Shown here one piece after another: positions 19,990 to 27,255 of a DNA stretch of 64,000 nucleotides. Within the stretch, counting starts at the first letter, position 1. The number at the start of each line of letters is the position of its first letter. The notes beneath the pieces are model-generated. The model searched no databases. It was not told the origin of the DNA and saw only the letters and a list, made by a program, of their open reading frames with translations. Source of the stretch: Lutimonas saemankumensis (lineage in GTDB: Bacteria > Bacteroidota > Bacteroidia > Flavobacteriales > Flavobacteriaceae); the NCBI RefSeq assembly GCF_020171465.1, contig NZ_JAIUZR010000004.1:186001-250000 (forward strand), read 5' to 3'. The position numbers were made by a program, and so were the translations under genes.

Positions 19990-21012
19990 ATGGATGCAAA
20001 TAAAATAATTCAGATCAAGCCTTTAGGTTTTCCATGGGAAACACAGGATCCTTTTTTATTCTGTGCCTATCACAGGGATGAATATCCAAAAGGTGATGAA
20101 AGCATGGGGCTGGGCCCTGAAGATAAAACAGGTAGAAATATAGGGCAGGACTTTGTGGTCAAGGATGGATTCAGAATGTATCACGGCCGCCATATTCCTG
20201 GTTTTCCGTATCATCCGCACAGAGGCTTTGAAACGGTTACGATCAATAAAGAAGGTTTTGTGGACCATACTGATTCTCTGGGAGCGGCAGGCCGTTTTGG
20301 GAAAGGAGATGTGCAGTGGATGACAGCGGGCAAAGGGGTTCAACATTCTGAAATGTTTCCTCTGCTCAATAAAGACAGTGGCAATCCGCTTGAAATTTTT
20401 CAGGTTTGGCTAAACTTACCTAAAGCAAGTAAGTTTGTTGAACCGCATTTTAAAATGCTATGGGAAGATATGATTCCTGTAATCACACATACAGAAAACA
20501 ACAAAAAGACTGAAATAAATCTGATCGCAGGACAACTCAATGATACCCATGCTCCGGAACCTACTCCTGATTCATGGGCAGCAAATCCGGCAAACGCTGT
20601 GTCCATATTAACTGTAAAAATGGAACCTGAAGCTGTATGGACCTTGCCTGCCTCTCAAGTCCAGGGAACAAACAGAACCTTATACTTTTATAAGGGTGAT
20701 TCCCTGTCCATAGAGGGCCAGGATGTCAAAGTTGATCATTTGGTAAAATTAAAATCAGATGAAAATATCCGCCTGAAAAATGGAACGGAAGATACTTATT
20801 TATTGATTTTGGAAGGAAAACCCATCAATGAACCTGTAGCGCAGTACGGTCCGTTTGTTATGAATACACAGGCTGAGATTGAGGAGGCTTTTTCAGACTA
20901 TCGCCGTACCCAGTTTGGTGGATGGCCATGGCCCAATCAGGAACAGGTACATGACCGGGATAAAGGCCGTTTTGCCCTGCATGCAGATGGTAAAGAAGAA
21001 TTTAAATCATAG
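19990..21012 (+). CDS. Pirin family protein
   Basis: A 340-residue cytoplasmic bicupin, starting at the ATG 19990 (MDANKIIQIKPLGFPW). The first cupin carries the metal ligands: YHPHRGFETVT (two His), then KGVQHSEMF with His and Glu. This is the pattern H-x-H...H-x-E of pirins with Fe(II)-binding and quercetinase-like activity. The second cupin is degenerate. It is followed nine bases later by a second, shorter pirin gene. Its promoter carries the palindrome described at 19898. In bacteria pirins are linked to redox and stress responses; the substrate is unknown. Confidence 0.9.
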   Translation: MDANKIIQIKPLGFPWETQDPFLFCAYHRDEYPKGDESMGLGPEDKTGRNIGQDFVVKDGFRMYHGRHIPGFPYHPHRGFETVTINKEGFVDHTDSLGAAGRFGKGDVQWMTAGKGVQHSEMFPLLNKDSGNPLEIFQVWLNLPKASKFVEPHFKMLWEDMIPVITHTENNKKTEINLIAGQLNDTHAPEPTPDSWAANPANAVSILTVKMEPEAVWTLPASQVQGTNRTLYFYKGDSLSIEGQDVKVDHLVKLKSDENIRLKNGTEDTYLLILEGKPINEPVAQYGPFVMNTQAEIEEAFSDYRRTQFGGWPWPNQEQVHDRDKGRFALHADGKEEFKS

Positions 21013-21021
21013 CCTTTGATC

Positions 21022-21897
21022 ATGAATAACCAATTAAAACAAGTCAAATACTTATTGCCTGCCGTGCAAATTGATATGGATGGATTCCCTGTTAAACAGG
21101 CCTTGCCTACTCAAAAAGTGCAGCAATGGGATCCGTTTTTGTTATTGCACCATGCGAGGGTAAAATACAGTAACAGAAGATTGGCCAGGCACCAGGGGGT
21201 AGGCCCTCATCCTCACAGGGGGTTTTCACCTGTCACTTTTGTGATCGAAGGTGAGGTACATCACAGAGATAGCTGGGGGAATAATCAGATAGCAAAGGAA
21301 GGAGAGGTTCAATGGATGCATGCCGGGGCAGGTATCGTTCACAGCGAAAGGCCCTCTGAAGCACTGGTCGAAAAACAGGGACATCAGGAAATCGTGCAGT
21401 TATGGATCAATAGCCCGGCCTCAAAGAAGATGATCCCGCCCTCCTATTCCTATATTTCTAAGGAGGCGATGACCCGGTTTTCTTCTGAAGATAAAAAGAT
21501 CAGCAATAATCTGATTTCCGGAAACTATGGGGATCTAAAAGGAAAGGTAATTCCTCAATCGGAACTGTTGGTCATCTGGGGGCATGGTGAGGCCGGAGGA
21601 ACACAACAGCTTAAAGTTCCGAAAGGTTTCAGCAGTATGCTCTATCTCGTAAAGGGAACAATGACCCTGAAGAAATATGGTTTGATTGAAGAGGAACATT
21701 TGGCTGTATTTGAACACGAGGGAGACCATATAGAAATGTCATTTAAGGAAAATGGACAGTTCATTTTACTGTCTGGTGTACCTATCGATGAAAAAGTTAC
21801 CCAAAGCGGGCCTTATGTAATGAATTCCCAAACCGAAATACTGGAAGCTATGAGAGATTACCAGATGGGTAAATTCGGAATTTTAATTGAACACTAA
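21022..21897 (+). CDS. Pirin family protein (second copy)
   Basis: A 291-residue bicupin starting at the ATG 21022. The metal site is again clear: GPHPHRGFSPVTF and AGAGIVHSERP, giving His-x-His and His-x-Glu ligands. It differs strongly from the preceding pirin, so the two are old paralogs, not a recent duplication. The C-terminus GPYVMNSQTEILEAM closely parallels GPFVMNTQAEIEEAF in the first protein. Both genes form one transcript that ends at the terminator at 21922. Function is likely oxidative-stress related; this is inference. Confidence 0.9.
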   Translation: MNNQLKQVKYLLPAVQIDMDGFPVKQALPTQKVQQWDPFLLLHHARVKYSNRRLARHQGVGPHPHRGFSPVTFVIEGEVHHRDSWGNNQIAKEGEVQWMHAGAGIVHSERPSEALVEKQGHQEIVQLWINSPASKKMIPPSYSYISKEAMTRFSSEDKKISNNLISGNYGDLKGKVIPQSELLVIWGHGEAGGTQQLKVPKGFSSMLYLVKGTMTLKKYGLIEEEHLAVFEHEGDHIEMSFKENGQFILLSGVPIDEKVTQSGPYVMNSQTEILEAMRDYQMGKFGILIEH

Positions 21898-21921
21898 AAC
21901 AGTCATGAATTCATCTGAAAT

Positions 21922-21949
21922 ACAGAGGCTTTTGAGTCTCTGTTTTTTT
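21922..21949 (+). terminator. Rho-independent terminator after the pirin genes
   Basis: ACAGAG (21922-21927) pairs with CTCTGT (21938-21943), followed by seven T residues. It separates the pirin unit from the NTF2-YceI unit. Confidence 0.75.
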
Positions 21950-21959
21950 ATGCCTGAAT

Positions 21960-22027
21960 ATTAAACTAGTTTAACATGATTTGATAATCTGTTTTATTTT
22001 CTATCAAACCAGGCTGCCTGATCTTTG
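21960..22027 (+). promoter_or_regulatory. Palindromic operator plus promoter for NTF2-YceI (site 2)
   Basis: TTAAACTAGTTTAA at 21961-21974 is a perfect 14-bp palindrome, followed by CAT-N3-TTGATAA. The -7-like box GATCTTTG ends at 22027. It aligns with site 1 at a constant offset of 2062 bp without gaps, including CTAGTTTAACAT, TTGATAA, ATTTT and CTTTGT. The palindrome centre is again 56.5 bp before the TTTG. Confidence 0.68.
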
Positions 22028-22051
22028 TAGTGTTCTTTTAAATATAAAAAA

Positions 22052-22429
22052 ATGAATTTGTTGATCGAGAAAGTGAGTGATCTCAACGATATGATCATGC
22101 AGGGTGAAAAGCTGGAAGCTTTTGATAAATTTTATCATCAGGAAGTGGTCATGCAATTTAATGATGAGGATCCGGTAAAAGGTAAAGTTGCCAACAGGAA
22201 ATTGCTTGAACTTGAACAGAAAAATATCACTGAGTTGAAAAGTGCCAAACCCTTAAAGGTAACCATAGGCGAGAAAACAACAATGGTAGAATGGGAATTA
22301 AATGATAGACACAAAGAATTCGGTGAAAGAATTTACACACAGGTAGTTGTTCATGACTGGAATGACGGACTTGTGATCAAAGAAAAATTGTATTGCGGAA
22401 ATAAAAAAAATAATATAGTAACCTTTTAA
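22052..22429 (+). CDS. SnoaL/NTF2-like protein
   Basis: A 125-residue protein with the NTF2-like cone fold pattern: an N-terminal helix (LNDMIMQGEKLEAFDKFYHQEVVMQFNDEDP, interrupted here by turns) and curved beta-strands ending in WNDGLVIKEKLYCG. It is cytoplasmic. SnoaL-like folds serve as small-molecule pockets, some catalytic; no catalytic pair can be claimed. It is cotranscribed with the yceI-like gene 10 bases downstream. Confidence 0.82.
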   Translation: MNLLIEKVSDLNDMIMQGEKLEAFDKFYHQEVVMQFNDEDPVKGKVANRKLLELEQKNITELKSAKPLKVTIGEKTTMVEWELNDRHKEFGERIYTQVVVHDWNDGLVIKEKLYCGNKKNNIVTF

Positions 22430-22439
22430 ATTAATAATC

Positions 22440-23018
22440 ATGAAAAACAGAGTACAAACAATCATAGCAACAGTTATAATTGCAACGATCACATTTGCAT
22501 TTACAACAATCGAAGATGGTAAAAAAGCAGTCAATACAGAAACAAGTTCAGTGACCTGGAAGGGATATAAAGTAACCGGTTCACATGTAGGAAGTATTGC
22601 CCTGAAACAAGGATCACTTGAATTTAAAGAAGGAGCTTTAATTGGTGGTGAATTTGTCATGGACATGACAACCATTGTGAATACAGATCTTGAAGGGGAA
22701 TACAAAGGAAAACTTGAGGGGCACTTGAAATCAGATGATTTCTTTGGAGTGGCGACCTACCCTACAGCGAAACTTGTATTTAACAAAGTCAAAAGCACAG
22801 GTAAAAATTCATATCAGGTAACAGGTGACCTTACTATAAAGGACAGAACCAATCCTGTCACCTTTGAAATATCAGTCTATGGGAACAAGGCTACGGCCAG
22901 TCTTAAAATTGACAGGACCCTTTATGGCGTAAAATACGGATCGGCTAGTTTCTTTGATGATCTGAAAGACAAAGCCATCTATGATGAATTTGATCTGGTT
23001 ACCGACCTTGAATTCTAA
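22440..23018 (+). CDS. YceI family periplasmic protein
   Basis: A 192-residue protein with an N-terminal export signal (MKNRVQTIIATVIIATITFAF). The rest is the YceI beta-barrel: SVTWKGYKVTGSHVG, HLKSDDFFGVATYPTAKLVF (the conserved H-L-x-S-x-D-F-F) and LTIKDRTNPVTFEISV. Family members bind polyisoprenoid lipids such as quinone precursors in a hydrophobic tunnel. The gene is last in its unit, with a strong terminator 25 bases downstream. Co-control with pirins suggests a role in quinone or redox stress. Confidence 0.92.
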   Translation: MKNRVQTIIATVIIATITFAFTTIEDGKKAVNTETSSVTWKGYKVTGSHVGSIALKQGSLEFKEGALIGGEFVMDMTTIVNTDLEGEYKGKLEGHLKSDDFFGVATYPTAKLVFNKVKSTGKNSYQVTGDLTIKDRTNPVTFEISVYGNKATASLKIDRTLYGVKYGSASFFDDLKDKAIYDEFDLVTDLEF

Positions 23019-23036
23019 TGACCCTGTTATACAATC

Positions 23037-23068
23037 AAAAAAAGACCGTAGCTTCTACGGTCTTTTTT
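23037..23068 (+). terminator. Strong rho-independent terminator after yceI
   Basis: GACCGTAG (23044-23051) and CTACGGTC (23055-23062) form an 8-bp stem with a three-base CTT loop, flanked by A7 and T6 runs. Confidence 0.93.
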
Positions 23069-23438
23069 ATTTGATAGTCCATATTAACGAACCCATTATA
23101 CATATTTAACGGGCACATCAATAAAAGATTTAAAATTTTTTCTCCATTAAGATAACCATAAATCTTCAAAATTAAATCTGATAAGCCCTATGCAAGGTCC
23201 AAAAATGATGTCTAAAATGGTCCGAAATTCGAGATTTTCATCAATAAAATCTTAAACTTTTATAAAAATTCTAAATATTTTGAAATTTTTAACATTTTTT
23301 AACTACTTGATTTTCTGTGTTTTAAATTTTTTAGCTGCCAAAAATTTGTTAAAATAGTACTATGTTAAACAAAGTACTGTAACCTTTCTGAAGTTATGCA
23401 GTCTTATAAGTATAACCAACGATTTAAAAATTAAAATT
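23069..23438. other. Non-coding stretch upstream of the small-peptide array
   Basis: Very AT-rich DNA without a convincing gene. It holds the perfect palindrome ATAGTACTAT (23354-23363) flanked by GTTAAA and GTTAAAC, then another AGTACT at 23373, all within 90 bases of the first small ORF. TTTG occurs at 23345-23348, but no clean TAnnTTTG follows at the right distance (nearest is TAACCTTT at 23380). A 12-codon frame (23396-23434) ends just before the array. The promoter of the array is expected here. Confidence 0.5.
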
Positions 23439-23513
23439 ATGAGAACTACAATATTTAAAAACAGTAAAAGAATAAGATGGTCAGAGCACAGAAATTATGC
23501 CGTTAAATCTTAA
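23439..23513 (+). CDS. 24-residue basic peptide, tandem copy 1
   Basis: An ATG-to-TAA frame of 24 codons. The peptide starts MRTTIFKNSKRIRW and ends SEHRNYAVKS. It has seven Lys/Arg and one Glu, net charge about +6, with no signal peptide or membrane segment. It differs from copies 2 and 3 by Lys for Arg at residue 7 and by silent changes at Phe6 and Ser9. The upstream sequence is A-rich (TTAAAAATTAAAATT), as for starts in this phylum, but unlike that before copies 2 and 3. I recognise no family. The conserved frame argues that it is translated. Confidence 0.65.
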   Translation: MRTTIFKNSKRIRWSEHRNYAVKS

Positions 23514-23556
23514 TTAAAAAAAAACCTAATCACAAAAAAATATAAAATCAAAAATT

Positions 23557-23631
23557 ATGAGAACTACAGTATTCAGAAACAGCAAAAGAATAAGATGGTC
23601 AGAGCACAGAAACTATGCCGTTAAATCTTAA
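23557..23631 (+). CDS. 24-residue basic peptide, tandem copy 2
   Basis: Same length and frame as copy 1, starting MRTTVFRNSKRIRW. It differs from copy 3 at only two bases: GTA for ATA (Val5 for Ile) and AAC for AAT (silent at Asn19). It is preceded by a 43-base spacer, CCTAATCACAAAAAAATATA then AAATCAAAAATT, that is almost identical before copy 3. No terminator lies between copies, so all three should share one transcript. Confidence 0.65.
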   Translation: MRTTVFRNSKRIRWSEHRNYAVKS

Positions 23632-23675
23632 TTGAAAATAAAACCTAATCACAAAAAAATATAAAATCAAAAATC

Positions 23676-23750
23676 ATGAGAACTACAATATTCAGAAACA
23701 GCAAAAGAATAAGATGGTCAGAGCACAGAAATTATGCCGTTAAATCTTAA
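23676..23750 (+). CDS. 24-residue basic peptide, tandem copy 3
   Basis: Starts MRTTIFRNSKRIRW and ends SEHRNYAVKS. It differs from copy 1 at three bases (one Lys/Arg change and two silent). Sequence similarity between units stops within a few bases of its TAA, so it is the end of the array. Two hairpins follow, one of them terminator-like at 23823. Confidence 0.65.
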   Translation: MRTTIFRNSKRIRWSEHRNYAVKS

Positions 23751-23801
23751 TTACAGCCCCAGCAAATGCTTCTAAGCAGAAACAGATTTCCACATATATC
23801 A

Positions 23802-23848
23802 CTCGGTATCCCCGAGATCAGCAACCCTAACAATCAGTAGGGTTTTCT
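23802..23848 (+). terminator. Hairpin pair ending the small-peptide array
   Basis: CTCGG/CCGAG at 23802-23816 makes a small hairpin. AACCCTA (23823-23829) then pairs with TAGGGTT (23838-23844), followed by TTTCTGG. The second is a plausible terminator with a weak T run. Confidence 0.55.
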
Positions 23849-23915
23849 GGTTTAAGCCCCTCTCACCTCTAATTTAACAGTACTACTTAATAATTACAAA
23901 GGCTTTATCAATCCA

Positions 23916-25058
23916 TTAAGTCATCAGATAATCGTAATATCTTACGGTATGATACATCGATTTCCAAAAAAATATCAGAGGAGTGCCCGGATCAGGCGCT
24001 CCTTTTTCATCCAGTGATGCAATCCACTCCCCGCTGTTGTCAATAAAATTTGATCGAATGTATATTAACTGTTCTTCAGCAAGATCCTTGTGCGTGTCAT
24101 CCGAACTGATTTTATACGCATTCATCAGCCCGAGAGCCACTTCCGCCTGAGGCCACCAGGATTTCATCTTTTCATGATTTCCCTGAGCATCGAAAATATT
24201 AAAATATCCTCCGTATAATTCATCTCTTGCCAGCTCAATAACCCTTTCCATCATTAAAAGTGCCATCGATTCAGTTCGCTTTATCAACTCTTTGTTCCCG
24301 ATTGCCTTTGCTGCCTCACAAATAACCCAACTGCATTCCGCATTATGTCCTGCCCAGTTTTCATCAGGAATTGGTTTCCAATCTTCACTTAAACGGTGTA
24401 TACAGAAATACTCTTTATCATCAATAAAATGATCCAGAATGATGTGCAAAATCTCTGTTATTTGCCGCCTGATTTGTTCATCCTTTCTGTTTTCATAAAC
24501 CTTGACCAGTGCCTCCATCGTATGAAAGTGGGTGGCGAACGATCTGGTGATGGAATCTTCTCTCTCCCAGTTATCATTCAGCCCGTCGACAAAACCCTTA
24601 AGATTCCCTGAAATTAACTTATCATTCATAAAGGAAATCTGCTCATTCACCAGCTGTATGATCGCTGCCGAGTTATTAATTTTCTCATATTCTGCAAGTC
24701 CGTAAAGAACAAATGCCTGGGCCATATTCACATTTTCCCTGTCAGATTGCCATTGCATATTGTATGATCTTGCCCAATAATATCCTCCATTCGGGTTATT
24801 AAACTCCATCAATAACTGAAAAGAGAGTTTTGCCAGGTCCCTATACTCACGTTTACCCAGCAGCTGATAAGCCTTACTGCTCCCATAAAGTATCCTGCTC
24901 AAATACATACTGCCCATTTGTGCTTTCCAATTGCAGATCCCTGATAAAGATATTTCTGGACAGATCAGGCTGCCTTCCTTATTGAGCATATTTTTACTCC
25001 AGAAATCCATATAGTTTCTGAACTCTTTTTCAATTGATGACAAAGTCTTTTTTTCCAT
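23916..25058 (-). CDS. AGE-family epimerase (cellobiose/mannobiose 2-epimerase-like)
   Basis: A 380-residue cytoplasmic protein with the (alpha/alpha)6 barrel pattern of N-acylglucosamine 2-epimerases. Catalytic His residues fit the family: His177/His179 in THFHTMEA, His238 in WAGHNAECSW and His370 in the MYHTVRYY tail; WWPQAEVALG is the substrate-side Trp motif. This spacing fits cellobiose and mannobiose 2-epimerases better than the renin-binding type. The reaction would convert a reducing-end glucose to mannose, or the reverse. It stands alone; its promoter region (25089-25121) holds an inverted repeat. Confidence 0.88.
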   Translation of the reverse strand: MEKKTLSSIEKEFRNYMDFWSKNMLNKEGSLICPEISLSGICNWKAQMGSMYLSRILYGSSKAYQLLGKREYRDLAKLSFQLLMEFNNPNGGYYWARSYNMQWQSDRENVNMAQAFVLYGLAEYEKINNSAAIIQLVNEQISFMNDKLISGNLKGFVDGLNDNWEREDSITRSFATHFHTMEALVKVYENRKDEQIRRQITEILHIILDHFIDDKEYFCIHRLSEDWKPIPDENWAGHNAECSWVICEAAKAIGNKELIKRTESMALLMMERVIELARDELYGGYFNIFDAQGNHEKMKSWWPQAEVALGLMNAYKISSDDTHKDLAEEQLIYIRSNFIDNSGEWIASLDEKGAPDPGTPLIFFWKSMYHTVRYYDYLMT

Positions 25059-25088
25059 ACCACGAAGTTACTGAACTGTTATTGAAAT

Positions 25089-25121
25089 AAAAGATAAAAT
25101 TTTCCTGCTGACAGGATCAAA
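25089..25121 (-). promoter_or_regulatory. Promoter of the AGE epimerase gene with inverted repeat in the spacer
   Basis: On the minus strand TTTG (25118-25121) and TATCTTTT (25089-25096, one mismatch to TAnnTTTG) are separated by 21 bp. The spacer includes TCCTG-CTGA-CAGGA (25103-25116), 5-bp arms that may bind a regulator. Confidence 0.5.
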
Positions 25122-25431
25122 AAATTGTTAGAGGAATCTTAAACTTTGTTAACAGACATGCCGTGTCGTAAGGCCTGAGACCTGATCAGCGTAAATTTGT
25201 AGTGAGATTAGTAGTTATTGATATTAACCAAAGATTGATTATAATTTAGTATTTATTTGCCAAAATAATAGGTTAGACACCATTTTAAATTAGAGTAATC
25301 AATTGAGGATGTCCCAATCTCGTCAGATTTGATGTTTAATAGTAAATCAGGGGGATAAAAGGTTTACTAGATATTAGGTTAAGTGCATTCAAATTATGGC
25401 AGGTTGGGACTATTTTTATGCTTCCGTATCT
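25122..25431. other. Gap without recognised genes
   Basis: About 310 AT-rich bases between the epimerase promoter and the end of the XRE gene. GTCCCAA near 25314 is complementary to TTGGGAC near 25405, about 90 bases apart, which might close a structured RNA. I see no coding frame, promoter pair or terminator that would make a gene. Confidence 0.4.
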
Positions 25432-26316
25432 TTATTCTTCATGCAAATAGTTTCTGAAACTTCCTTCCTGAAAACGAGGATAAACTTCAATACCGTATTC
25501 ATTTTTCCCTCTTTCACCCTCCCAGATAATCTTCAGGCCAAGTTGTTCATTTAACTCCAGATTATCGTAACGGAACGGGATGGAACAAAATATATATTCC
25601 TGGTTCGGTTTATCCCGAACATACCGCATTAACTGGCTGCTTATATAGTAGATATTATCGTTACTGTCTGCAGTAATATCAAAACCAAAAAAAATCGGAC
25701 GATCCAGCTTCTTGTGATGGATCAGGTCCTTAACCGTAAGGTCCTGTTCATTCATCTCACGTGACCTTAATCTTTCATAGGCCTCCGGTCTTAATGGAAA
25801 AACCAGGGAATGACCTGAATAATAACCGGAATCATCGGTGATGATGAGGTTCATTTCGGGCAGTAATCTTGCGGCCTCCCTTATGACCTCTCTCAAAGAT
25901 TTACTTATTTCTTTATGAAATCGCATATATCTTACGATATAATTTATATCGATCTCATAATCCAGCGTGCGTATCCTCTTTGTAGCCACTTCGAGATGGC
26001 TCTTAAACCACTTGGCGTCAGGCAGTCTGTTGGTAAGTTGTGATAAGGAATATTTCCTCAAATTAAAATCGTAATAGGTAGGGATCGGAACTGAGGCATT
26101 TAAATTTCTCACTAATTGGTAAGGCAGTAAGGTTTCATTAATGATGTCTTCTTCTTTTTCCGGCTTAATTAAAGTTGCTCCATTTTCCCATCGCTGAACC
26201 GTCCTGATATCAACATTGAGTTTATCAGCAAATTCAGCCTGTGATAATTTATTGATCTTTCTGTAATCAATTAACAATTCTCCAACTGTATTGTATTTCT
26301 TCATTCGATGTGGCAT
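25432..26316 (-). CDS. XRE-type helix-turn-helix regulator with large C-terminal domain
   Basis: A 294-residue protein (an ATG four codons in, at 26304, is an equally good start). Residues about 9-60 are a Cro/C1-type helix-turn-helix (ELLIDYRKINKLSQAEFADKL and DIRTVQRWENG). The remaining 230 residues have no domain I can name; they are mixed alpha/beta, with LIITDDSGYYSGHSLVFPL and PIFFGFDITADSNDNIYYIS suggesting an enzyme-like or ligand-binding module. It is divergent from the 80-residue gene at 26416, and an inverted repeat lies between them that it might bind. Confidence 0.8.
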   Translation of the reverse strand: MPHRMKKYNTVGELLIDYRKINKLSQAEFADKLNVDIRTVQRWENGATLIKPEKEEDIINETLLPYQLVRNLNASVPIPTYYDFNLRKYSLSQLTNRLPDAKWFKSHLEVATKRIRTLDYEIDINYIVRYMRFHKEISKSLREVIREAARLLPEMNLIITDDSGYYSGHSLVFPLRPEAYERLRSREMNEQDLTVKDLIHHKKLDRPIFFGFDITADSNDNIYYISSQLMRYVRDKPNQEYIFCSIPFRYDNLELNEQLGLKIIWEGERGKNEYGIEVYPRFQEGSFRNYLHEE

Positions 26317-26355
26317 GAAGTAAAAATATGAAAAAATGCGTTCAAATGGAATTCG

Positions 26356-26400
26356 GACATTCCATGTCGTCTGATGTTCTTACTTGTCCCCTTAACTTTG
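26356..26400 (+). promoter_or_regulatory. Inverted repeat and -7 box before the 80-residue gene
   Basis: GACAT-TCC-ATGTC (26356-26368) has 5-bp arms. TAACTTTG (26393-26400) is a perfect -7 box 16 bases before the ATG. The repeat overlaps the expected -33 region, where no TTTG is present. Confidence 0.5.
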
Positions 26401-26415
26401 TCAAAAAATTAGGAG

Positions 26416-26658
26416 ATGATTCAAAAAGTACTAAATGAAATTGAAATTGAAGTAACGAATAGAATCAATATAGAGGAAAAGAATTTGAAGGCTGTTAAAG
26501 AACTGAAACTTCTTCTAGATCAGATTGATTATGAAGCAGAAGTTGTTCCCTTTGAGGATAAAGAGAGATTATCCATGTTGTTGGTTTCATTAAAAGGGAC
26601 AACATTGAACGAAAATGAAAATCACCTGGTTGAGAGAATTAGTAAGTATCAGTTTTGA
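26416..26658 (+). CDS. Small acidic helical protein of unknown function
   Basis: An 80-residue cytoplasmic protein, rich in Glu, Lys and Leu and almost all predicted helix (for instance ERNLKAVKELKLLLDQIDYE-like spacing at residues 16-36, and NENENHLVERISKYQF at the end). No Cys, no signal peptide, no recognisable motif. It is divergent from an XRE-type regulator and ends in a good terminator, so it is a single-gene unit. It could be a partner or target of that regulator; the sequence does not say. Confidence 0.7.
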   Translation: MIQKVLNEIEIEVTNRINIEEKNLKAVKELKLLLDQIDYEAEVVPFEDKERLSMLLVSLKGTTLNENENHLVERISKYQF

Positions 26659-26806
26659 AAGGAAAAGTTGCTGATAGTTAATTGTCAGGGCAGTGTTTAA
26701 AATTCATCATGAATGTAGATGTCAGGTTAATTTCCATTGAGGGGTTAATTAGGAAAGACAAAAAATACCTGAGTTGAGTGTTTAGGAAATGATGAATTTG
26801 TTATTC

Positions 26807-26835
26807 AAAAGGTCTCTTTTAAAAGAGGCCTTTTT
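26807..26835 (+). terminator. Rho-independent terminator
   Basis: GGTCTCTTTT (26811-26820) pairs with AAAAGAGGCC (26821-26830), one G-T wobble, then TTTTTG. It lies 150 bases after the 80-residue gene. Confidence 0.8.
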
Positions 26836-26846
26836 GTTTTATTTAA

Positions 26847-26884
26847 TAAAAAAAGCGGACAATGAAAAGCTTCATTAATCCGCT
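26847..26884 (-). terminator. Minus-strand terminator of the CBM48-like gene
   Basis: AGCGGA/TCCGCT and AATGAA/TTCATT form a two-part stem (26854-26884) with an AAGC loop. On the minus strand it is followed by a run of seven T residues (26847-26853). Confidence 0.82.
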
Positions 26885-26943
26885 CGTGCAAATATTAAGC
26901 ATTAGATTGCTTACTTCACTAAAGAAAGGGGTAAGTTTTTCTA

Positions 26944-27255
26944 TTATACCTCAACAACAAAGTTGTCCTGAGAATCTATACCATTATTCACGTAGCTGTC
27001 CGCCGCGTGATCGTTTTCCCATTTTGTGTCATCAATCAAATATTTAAACTGATAACTTTTTGAGGTTTCAAGATCCAATGTTGTTTTATAGGTTCCGTTT
27101 TTGAATTTTTTCAAATCTATCGCCTCTGCAACATTCCAATCATTAAAATCACCCAACAATTGAACTTTTTCAGCATCTAAAGCTTCTTCTTTAGTTAAAG
27201 AAAAGGTCACTTTACAAACTGGTTTGCTTTTTAAAAATTGTTTTTTAATACTCAT
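26944..27255 (-). CDS. CBM48 / isoamylase-N-like glycogen-binding domain protein
   Basis: A 103-residue protein from the ATG at 27255 (an upstream frame adds nine residues). It consists of one early-set domain: VTFSLTKEEALDAEKVQLLGDFNDWN, a beta-strand then the GDFNDW signature, followed by LKKFKNGTYKTTLDLETSKSYQFKYLID and WENDHAADSYVNN. That matches the E-set (CBM48/AMPK-beta type) glycogen- and starch-binding modules. No catalytic domain is attached. It may tether a partner enzyme to glycogen, or act as a small regulatory subunit. It has its own terminator. Confidence 0.87.
   Translation of the reverse strand: MSIKKQFLKSKPVCKVTFSLTKEEALDAEKVQLLGDFNDWNVAEAIDLKKFKNGTYKTTLDLETSKSYQFKYLIDDTKWENDHAADSYVNNGIDSQDNFVVEV

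Larger units (their letters stand above)
23439..23750 (+). repeat. Tandem array, three units of 118-119 bp
   Basis: Starts are spaced 118 and 119 bp. Across the three 75-base frames only five positions vary: three silent third-position changes and two conservative replacements (Ile/Val, Lys/Arg). The spacers are also nearly identical, so duplication is recent or homogenised. Confidence 0.95.

Noticed and set aside
23190-23255. A 21-codon frame upstream of the array ending RNSRFSSIKS, faintly like the array peptide
   Set aside because: Only the C-terminal wording resembles it, DNA does not align, and the start context is poor; probably chance.
23439-23750. CRISPR-like repeat array
   Set aside because: Repeats are 75-base coding frames and the spacers are nearly identical, not unique; no cas genes are present.
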